A stretch of DNA of 64,000 nucleotides from Tricholomella constricta. Its lineage: Eukaryota > Basidiomycota > Agaricomycetes > Agaricales > Lyophyllaceae. Below are positions 56,727-64,000 of this stretch, piece by piece. The stretch is taken from contig JAACJP010000017.1 of the NCBI GenBank assembly GCA_013368375.1, forward strand, positions 496,001 through 560,000, in the 5' to 3' direction. Every line of letters starts with the position of its first letter. Positions within the stretch are counted from its first letter, which is position 1. The position numbers and the translations under genes were made by a program. A model generated the notes under the pieces. That model was not told the DNA's origin. It saw only the letters and a program-made list of their open reading frames with translations, and ran no database searches.

Positions 56727-57252
56727 TCGTCAAAAGTGACAATCGCGGATTTTGTTTGCCTTCATACTCCTCCATGCTTTATGCTGGACGCCGACAGGAT
56801 GAAAGACCTCGATAGAGCATGTGGGCCTATCATTCGAGCGCTTTCGCTCATCGCGAGCAGACTCGACGCAAAGAGCCTTCGCAGGCTGGAGTGTCGATGG
56901 TGGAAAAATCAATCTTTTCATGTTGTATGCGTATTATCCTCTCATCAGGATCCCAGTGCCATGATAAGCGGCCAAACGCTTATCTCCCATCACAGAGGTC
57001 TGGTACACGCAGCAAGCGACGTCGACGTTTGGCCGACGTGCCACTCCAAACAATAAATTTGCCTTTGCAAAGTCGCAATGGCGATCATTCACTGAGCCTA
57101 CATAACTAAAGCAAAAAGGAAAAGCAGACTTGTTTTTAGATCCAGCAGCTCAGAAGCCTACGTACAGTCTAGTATATATTTTGCGATATTCAGTTGTTTT
57201 AGCCATTCCATTCTATCAAATCCACGTCGAATCTTCGTCCCCAAAGCTCGCT
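56727..57252. other. Convergent 3' intergenic region RPC31 / ARG7
   Basis: 526 bp with no supported gene. Confidence 0.5.
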
Positions 57253-58896
57253 TTAACTGCGATAGTCGCCATTAATGCGCACATATTCCTAGCGAAGAGA
57301 TCCATGTCAGTACCAGCGCAAGGGGGGGATGATTGGAGAGAAGCAAGGCGCAGAGTTCACTCACATAGCTAAAATCGCACGTCCAATACGTCGCCTCCTC
57401 CGTGCCCATGCCGAGCTCCACCAAAACGCCAAAGTCCTCCTGCTCCAGGATCGCCTTTGCCCGCACCTCGTCGACATTCTCCGGCTCGCCGCGTACAAGC
57501 ACGAGAAGCGGGGCGCTGCCGTCCGAGGGCACGAACGACACTGAAACCTTTGTCGGGTCGATCTGGGATGCTTCAGAAGGGGAAGTGGGGAGCGGGGAAA
57601 GTGGAATGGAGCCGGTGGCGGCGAGGATGCGGCCCCAGCTAATCAGAGGGGAAAGCAGAAGGGAAAGAAGGTGAGAAAGGGTGGGGATGGGGAAGGATGG
57701 GCTATAAGAACGTACTTGGCATCTTCGCCGTAGAGGGCGGTTTTGACGAGGGCGGAGGTGGATATCCGGGACGCAATGCTGTGTGCATCTTTGTATGTCG
57801 GAGCGCCCTAGCGGTAGTGGTAGGATAGTGTCAGATTAAGCATGCGCACCAAGGTATGCGCACGCACCTTTACCGTAACGGTAACGAACTTGGTCGCACC
57901 CTCCCCGTCTCTCACGACCAGCTTCGCGAGGTCGACCGCAAACTCCGTCAGCTCCTTCTTGAACACCTCATACGCCTGCGAATCCGTCTCCTCATCAATC
58001 TCCCTCGACTCGGCAGCAGCAGCCCCATTCGCAAGGACCAGGATCGTGTCGTTCGTCGACATGTCCCCATCCACGCTGATGGAGTTGAAGCTCCTCTCCA
58101 CCGCATAGGTCAGCGCGCTCTGCAGGCTCCGCGGGGACACCGCCGCGTCGGTGAGAATGCACCCCAAGAGGGTCGCGTGCAGCTGCTGGCCCGATGCAAA
58201 CGATGTGGAAGCAGGCCCCATGTCCGGATGGATCATCCCGGCGCCCTTGTCCATGCCCGCCATGCGGTACTGCACCCCGCCGATGCTGAATGTGCGTGCG
58301 CGCAGCTTGGGGAAGGTGTCGGTCGTCATGAACGCGCGGGCGGCGCGCTCCCAGGCGGCAAAGTCGGGGGCGAGGGAATTGGACGGGGAGTTCTGCGCCT
58401 GGGACTGGATGCCGGCGAGGATGTTGGCGATGGGGAGGTTTTGGCCGATGACGCCGGTGGACATGACAAGGGTTTCGTGGGCATGCTTGGGGTTGGTTGA
58501 AGGGGGCAAGAGGGCGTCGGTTGCGCGGACCATGGCCCAGGCGTCGTCGATGCCCTGCCGGCCGGTGACGGCGTTGGCGCAGCCGCTATTGACGACGACG
58601 GCGCGGGCGCGACCGGCGTTCTGGGTGATGATCTGGTCGGAAACGAGGACAGGGGCGGCTTTGAAGGCATTGCGAGTGAAACAGGCGGCGGCAGAGGTGG
58701 GTCGCTGGGAGGTGGAGAGGATGAGGCCGACGTCGAGGGCGCCGGGGTTCTTCTTCACACCGGCGTGCAGGCCGGTGAGCAGGTAGCCTGCGGGGAAGGC
58801 AGAGGAGGGCAACGGGACATGATGGTGGGCTTTGGAGGGCGTGGCTTTGATTGTCACCGTCGCCGTTGAGCTCAGGCGTTTGAACAGGTGTGACAT
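57253..58896 (-). CDS. ARG7: Bifunctional ornithine acetyltransferase / N-acetylglutamate synthase (ArgJ)
   Basis: Mitochondrial enzyme of arginine synthesis that recycles acetyl from N-acetylornithine to glutamate. It starts MSHLFKRLSSTATVTIK (basic mitochondrial presequence). Motifs: FPAGYLLTGLHAGVKKN, ACFTRNAFKAAPV, VVNSGCANAVTG, MSTGVIGQNLP, MDKGAGMIHPDMGP, HATLLG (Thr nucleophile at the autocleavage site that yields the alpha and beta chains), DAAVSPRSLQSAL, NSISVDGDMSTNDT and WGRILAATG. Four exons; the last encodes only EYVRINGDYRS, the invariant C-terminus. Neighbouring introns start GTGCGT, GTACGT and GTGAGT. Length ~460 aa, normal. Confidence 0.93.
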
Positions 58897-60825
58897 GGCG
58901 CTCAGAGAAATTTGCTTCCTCTTTTCACAGGCTTATGACTCGACTCGACTGGGGCATTTATGCGATTGGCAAGAGCATATATGTATTTCTAGACTAGCTG
59001 CTGTGTCTGTATATGAATAAAACAGAGCACCTGGCCTACAGAACGGAGGCACCGGAGCACCGCCCTCAGTCTTCCATCGCTCCGTTACTCTGATGGTCGA
59101 AAACGGACAACCGCAGAGTGCAACACGACTGCTGCATCGATGGTGAAGAATCCTGCTTTTTTTCCTTTCCTTTTATACGTCTGGTCCACGTGACAAGCAG
59201 TAAATAGACTGAGCGTCCTAATTTTATCAACGACCCACCATCAACAGCGCCATGCAAAATGACGAGCTAAACAGCGCAGAGAGCACAAAGCCCTCGAGAA
59301 GCGAAAATTCCGGAGAAAGCGCTATGGGACCCCAAGAGATCCATCACCCCGAAAGGCTCATTCGGATCTACAGGTGGGTAGCCCAAGGCGCAGAGAGCAC
59401 GAAGCTCCCAAGGAGCTGAAAAATTGGGCGAACGCTGCCGAACCCAGCGAGAAGCCCGTCACCCCCGGAAGGCTCACTCGGGCTTCGCGGATTGCACGAC
59501 AAATGTGCGTTCGCCACCGAAGGATATATCCCATGATGCGCGCGTCTTTCTTTCATGTTTTTGGTCTTCGTTTTCGTTGTGGTTCCTTTTCCTTTCGTTG
59601 TGGTCCATTGTCCTTTTGGTAGTCGGCTCCCATTTTCCTTTCGGCGGTCGGCTCCATTGTCGTTTCCTTTTCTCCCCTTTCGTGCCCGTGTTATCTTCTT
59701 CGTCATTTTCGTCTTGCTTTCACGCGGTCCTTTTCGTTTGCCTCTTGTTGGCCAGCCAGTGTCCGTTGCACACTGGCTTCTCTTACCTTGAAAAAATAAT
59801 TGGCCGTCAATGATACATCGAACACGACGAAGGAGAGAAAGGACGTACAAATTAAATGATTCATCGCACTTGATGAATCATTTCTTTTTGTCTGCCATTA
59901 CAGTCGTTGTCGGTCAGCCCCAGGAACACATACAGGCGTCATTAAAGACGCGCACAAGAAACAAGATTCACCTGCAATCGTTCATAGTCTCTCCGACCTG
60001 AAAAAAACACAACCGCATGAGCATCGAGCCGCAAGGCATCTAAGAAAATGAATGAGAAAAGAAAAACAGACTCGCCATGAACGAATGAGCGCCCGCAGTG
60101 ACACATCCCTTCATCCATCTCCAGCGACGCCAGCAGGGCAATCCCGCAGAGTTCCTCATCGCCACCTGCAAGTCCACTGCCAAACACGTTTTTGCATATG
60201 GTCCCTTAGGACGGCAGGCTACGTAAAGCTGCAGGGCGCATGCAAGAGGTGGGCGAGATCATCCTCCGCAGGACATCCAGGCCGATTCAAGGATCATCGT
60301 CGCCTCAAAGGGGTTCAGATGCCGCGTCCTGGTGCCCGCCGGCGTCTAAGGGACACCCCGCCCCCCGCAGGACCCCGTCGCCACCTGCATACGTGTCCGC
60401 TGACCAGGGTACAACAGCGCCAGGCCCCGTCGGGCGCTGATCGAGTAAACGGCAGGTAGTGAATCACGCGAAGGTGAGCGCGCGCTATGGGGGCCGGGAA
60501 AGTGGCAGCCGATGCGAGCGATCGCGCAACCATCCTCATTTAACCTGCGGGCGGTCCAGTCCGGAGTCGTCACCCATTACCGTCACCGCTGGGGTGCGGG
60601 AAACGGGACTCGTCCTGGTGCCCCTTGGAGATACTCGGGTTTGGGAAGGTCATTTGCTAGAGTTTTCTGTTTGAAAGGTCAGCCCTTCTATCGACGGTGC
60701 ACATAACTGTGACGACATACTTTATGACGAGCCAGCTTCTCGTCACCTGTAAATAAAAGAGAGAACGCCGATCATGCTACAATGGAGGAGAGTAAGCGGA
60801 ACGTGCGTTGGGTTGGAGGCACAGC
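58897..60825. other. 1.9-kb stretch without supported coding gene
   Basis: Contains the ARG7 promoter side, two diverged direct repeats of ~100 bp (about 59275-59370 and 59391-59490, sharing CAGAGAGCAC and CGGAAGGCTCACTCGG-like blocks) and a perfect hairpin at 59854-59883. Frames are short. Confidence 0.5.
59854..59883. repeat. Perfect 12-bp inverted repeat with 6-nt loop
   Basis: AAATGATTCATC, loop GCACTT, GATGAATCATTT. The arms contain TGATTCA, one base from the AP-1/Gcn4 site TGACTCA. Confidence 0.7.
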
Positions 60826-61250
60826 TCAGCGCTCGGTCGCCTGCTGTAGATGTAGCGAAGAGTAATGAGAGTGTGTCATAAGTGTGTAGATCAACGGTAA
60901 GAGCATACCTTTGGCGCCATCCATACATGAGTTGTTAATTTCTGAGGAGGCAGTGCGCGTGATCAGCAAGCGATGGCATTGACGAGGCCCCACGAGGGTT
61001 CGATGAAAGTGGAGGAATGGAGGCTCGTCACGATACAGGAGGCAGGATGAAACAAAGGCGGGGCCAAAACGCTGCCGCGAGGCTCTTCCAGCTAGTGTGG
61101 CGCACCAACGATCACGCGATGATGACAGGGTGTGGCCACAGGTCACAACAGGCCCAAGATCTGACCAAAAATTCAAGAGCTGGGACAACATACCTTGTAT
61201 CCTTGATGGATCTCGTCTCGGTCGTGTGGCTCAGCATAAAGAGATCCCAT
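60826..61250 (-). CDS. Candidate small spliced gene (34 aa)
   Basis: Exons 61250-61194 (57 nt), 60941-60909 (33 nt) and 60840-60826 (15 nt); donors GTATGTTG and GTATGCTC follow AAG, acceptors are CTCCTCAG and ACAGCAG, and all phases are 0. The peptide starts MGSLYAEPHDRDEIHQGYK. The first intron is 252 nt. A TATA box (TATATATAA, 61408-61416) lies ~160 bp upstream. I know no homologue; it could instead be a spliced non-coding RNA. Confidence 0.3.
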
Positions 61251-62301
61251 GATATCGATGCCTTTCACCAATGACGAGCACTGCACAGCAAGCCAGGAAG
61301 TTGGCGCTGCGGACGAGGGCAACTTGACACCAGGGACGCCTGAGGAGCAGGAGTCGATGGGGGAGAATGAGAGAAGATGGGGGAGCACAAAGCAGGGGGG
61401 TTGGGCCTTATATATATGCGTGTAGCTGTGGGCGCTTGTATTCTCGGATTTCTCCAGGATCACGTTTGTCCAGGACGTGTTCGCGGATGTTCAAAATTTG
61501 GACAAGAATGGAATAGAATTGCCGATTGGATGGACCACTGTGCACCAGTGCTTATTGGGCTCAGGGTCTTTGAATTTCGTGGGTCAGACCCTGCAGTGGC
61601 CCATGATTATGACTCGAAGGGTGGGAAAAGAAGCTTCAACGTATTGGGGTTCTAAGTATTGGGTTCAAATTGGGTTTACTGTAAGTTGGGGGCCTCCGCC
61701 TCGGCTCTCCAGTGGACTAGGTGCGTCGTAAACACGTTGTTAATAAAAGACAGGATACAAGTAGCACGCACCGGAATAGATAACTCGAATGTGATCGATA
61801 AGGTGTGCACAGCTGTGGACGGCTGTGCTGTGGCCCCAAGGCGGCGCTTATGCCACACAAACACGCTGATCGCCGGTCACCCCGATTTTCCAGAAAGTAT
61901 CTCAAGTTACAAGCCTTTGTTGTTTACTTGGAATCACCGTCTTCTACATGCACTTGAGTATCACAGACAGACGAGATGGATCTTCGTGAGCGATCATTGG
62001 AACCAATGCTGTGCTTCGTGCGCATACGTATCTACTTGACATCGATTGACCACTGACATGCAGCTCAGTCTCAATCAGAACAGAACTTCTCCCCGAAGAT
62101 GAGCTTGGCCATCAGATGGGTCCCGACATGAGGCAAAGCGAACGATCTCACAGTGACCGCTCCAGAGTGATATCGGAATTATGAAGCCGTCAAGCTGAGT
62201 GAAAATGCGAGAAGCAGGGCTACTACAGAATACATAAAAGTCGACAGTTTTTAAAAACTAGTATTTTCAGAACATAAAAAAGGCTCGCTTTCAAGCTTAA
62301 G
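61251..62301. other. Intergenic, no gene seen
   Basis: About 1 kb with short frames only, between the candidate small gene and the RRM protein gene. Confidence 0.45.
61408..61416 (-). promoter_or_regulatory. TATA box for a minus-strand transcript
   Basis: TATATATAA on the minus strand followed by GG; positioned before the candidate small spliced gene. Confidence 0.4.
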
Positions 62302-64000
62302 CTAGACCGGGTCAGCCTGGATCGGTGCAACCTGCCCACCCTTCGCAGCGGTGGGGGTGAACGTGTGCCAGCGGTCGTTGAACCTGACATCTGAGGGAGG
62401 AATCAATGGAAGAAAAACGGGTCTAGAATGACGACAACGTACCAAGAGGCCGTCCGCCGTACATGTACTGCTGGAATTTGGCTGTCGAGAATCAATCATG
62501 AGCGAGAGCAAAGGGGGAAGTAAAACGCCGGACGGCACACACCGATGGCAGTCTCAGCCTCTCCGACCTGCGCAAATTGAACGACACCGCAGCCCTTGGA
62601 GCGCGTGCCATCAAAGAGAATCTCGGCCAGCTCAACTTGACCTGTCGTCTCAAAGAGCTCAACCAGATCTTCATTAGCAGTGGACCACGGAAGCTATGCG
62701 CAGTATCAGTACGAACATACAGTCAACGTATAATAGAAGACGTACGTTGCGAACCATGATCTGCTGACTCGGCTCTGCCTCTGTATAACCGCCAGGGCCT
62801 GACGGATACCCACCACCGACGGCTCCACCATACCCTCCGCCGCCGTAAGTATCCATCCTCAGCCCGCCAGAAGCGCCCTGGTCAGGGCCAGAATAGTCGG
62901 CATAAAGATCCTGATTAGAGAAATCACGGCCTGCACCCGCCTGGCCGCCGAAACCCCCGCGGAACCCGCCTCTGAACCCGCCGCCCCTCATGCCGCGCCC
63001 CCCTAAACCACGGGGCGCACCTCGGAAGCCTCCACGGAAGGCACCTGGACCGGAGAGGCCAGCGTACCGATCCTAAGAAAAACGATGAGCTGACGACGCT
63101 GCCCGCGACCTTGACCTCTGTACCGCGTACCTCTCGGACTTCCAGCGTGCGACCGTACCAATCAAAACCGTGGTACATGCCTGACGAAAAATTGAAGGCG
63201 ACATTATCGATTCACATGGGTGCCAACGTACTGATAGCCTGTTGAGCATCTTTTGAGGTCTCAAAGACAACTGTGCCAGATCCCTTGGGCCGGCCATCGG
63301 CACCGATATTGATGTCGGCGCGGATGATATTGCCAGCGGTGCGGAAGAGATCTTTGAGATCTTGCCAGCCCGCTTGGTAAGGCAGCTGGAATTGACAGTT
63401 CAGGTGGTGCTGAAAACATGATGACGAAGAGGATTTACGTTGCCGACATAAAGCTGGTTACCGGGGTTGGCCTGGGTACCAAAGTAGTTATGGGAGGGAG
63501 GGCGCGGAGGCGGAGCCGCATTCAAGCCTTGACCAGCCATAGCCATACCTATTTTACCTGGGACGGGCGTAGCGCCGAAACGAGCTTCGTTTTCGCGGTC
63601 CTGCGAAATGTTCAAAGGCATGGAACAGACCAAAGTTAAGCTCGTGTACCTCTCGAATGAAGACAGGTCGTCCGAGGAGAGGTTGCTCCGATAGTTCGCG
63701 AATGGCGCGTTGAGAATCCTCTTGCGAGGCGAATTCGACAATACTAATGAGCTATTAGAAGGGAATGCAAGGAAGTGATCAAGAGCGCACTCACCCGCAG
63801 CCTTTTGATACTCCTGTGGGCGTGACGAGTACTTCGGCGAAGAGGACTTCACCGGCTGCCAACCCCAAAAGAAAAGCTCCCATCAATATCCTCTCGACAA
63901 CTCAACCATTCCGACACAAAAAACTGAAGAAAACACTCCCGACCTCGCCACAAGCTCACGCTCCTGCTCCGGTCCGTCGGAACACCGCCGAGGGCGTGCG
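62302..64000 (-). CDS. Gbp2/Hrb1-like three-RRM poly(A)+ RNA-binding protein, N-terminus beyond the window
   Basis: SR-like shuttling proteins of this type (Gbp2, Hrb1) bind nascent mRNA and follow it to the cytoplasm. Reading on the minus strand: the end of RRM1 (AGEVLFAEVLVTPTGVSKGC, IVEFASQEDSQRAIRELSEQP, LLGRPVFIRE), a linker PPPRPPSHNYFG, RRM2 (QLYVGN, LPYQAGWQDLKDLFR, GRPKGSGTVVFETSKDAQQAI, WYGRTLEVR), an RGG-like Gly-rich region (FRGGFRGGFGGQ), and RRM3 (QQIMVRNLPWSTANEDLVELF, RSKGCGVVQF, YMYGGRPLDVRFNDRW). It ends GGQVAPIQADPV. Seven or more short introns. The first exons lie to the right of 64000. RRM3 with RNLPWSTANEDL is diagnostic of the Gbp2 group. Confidence 0.85.

Noticed and set aside
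61118..61168. Possible C/D box snoRNA (ATGATGA ... CTGA) on the plus strand
   Set aside because: The interval is too short, there is no terminal stem, and it lies antisense to the likely transcript.
1..64000. CRISPR arrays, bacterial operons, phage or biosynthetic cluster
   Set aside because: The window is eukaryotic; the regular repeats at 360-2230 and 2870-5112 are tandem, not spacer-separated, and the genes do not form a metabolic cluster.

Overview
The window is nuclear DNA of a filamentous basidiomycete, most likely an Agaricomycete. Evidence: genes are split by many very short introns (46-96 nt where I could fix both ends), the protein families are fungal (KGD2, ARG7, RAM2, YRA1, RPC31, Gbp2-like, Mug135-like), and the mobile elements (Ty3/gypsy, Ngaro/DIRS-type, Plavaka, Helitron, hAT) are those common in Agaricomycetes. 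All gene models were read by eye from frames, splice sites and phase; none was checked by search.

Layout. 1-12.8 kb is a nest of mobile elements. A decayed Ty3/gypsy element on the minus strand is split inside its integrase by a 4,987-bp inverted-repeat element with 7-bp target duplications. That element is built of ~165-bp tandem units and itself holds a solo LTR. Next come a Plavaka-type transposase tail, a truncated second copy of the LTR carrying a 308-bp Helitron, and two further inverted-repeat elements. 13.0-31 kb is gene-rich: a coiled-coil protein with a one-heptad microexon, a 1,002-aa protein ending in a HECT-like E2-binding (UBE3D-type) domain, a 22-exon membrane/WD40 protein, an old-yellow-enzyme reductase with a 10-nt microexon, a secreted lectin-fold protein, and KGD2. 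31.2-35.2 kb is a tandem cluster of three F-box-like paralogues, the first a ruin.

35.9-41.6 kb is a nearly intact tyrosine-recombinase retrotransposon (Ngaro-like) with the A1...B1-A2-B2 split repeats. Its gag and pol lie in one frame separated by a single TAG. A hAT element that captured part of a zinc-binding host-type gene sits in A1. 43.6-64 kb is again genic: a proline-rich protein with a PNRC-like C-terminal motif, a 2.6-kb pyrimidine-rich stretch, a hAT MITE, an acidic SIM-bearing protein, a Mug135-like protein, a decayed ORF, RAM2, YRA1 (with a 667-nt intron) divergent from RPC31, ARG7, a possible 34-aa spliced gene, and a Gbp2/Hrb1-like RRM protein running off the right edge.

The genes do not form one pathway; they are housekeeping genes (TCA cycle, arginine synthesis, prenylation, Pol III, mRNA export) interleaved with lineage-specific families. 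The most unusual items are the 165-bp-unit element, the in-frame gag-TAG-pol, the duplicated intron/heptad microexon and the outsized YRA1 intron.
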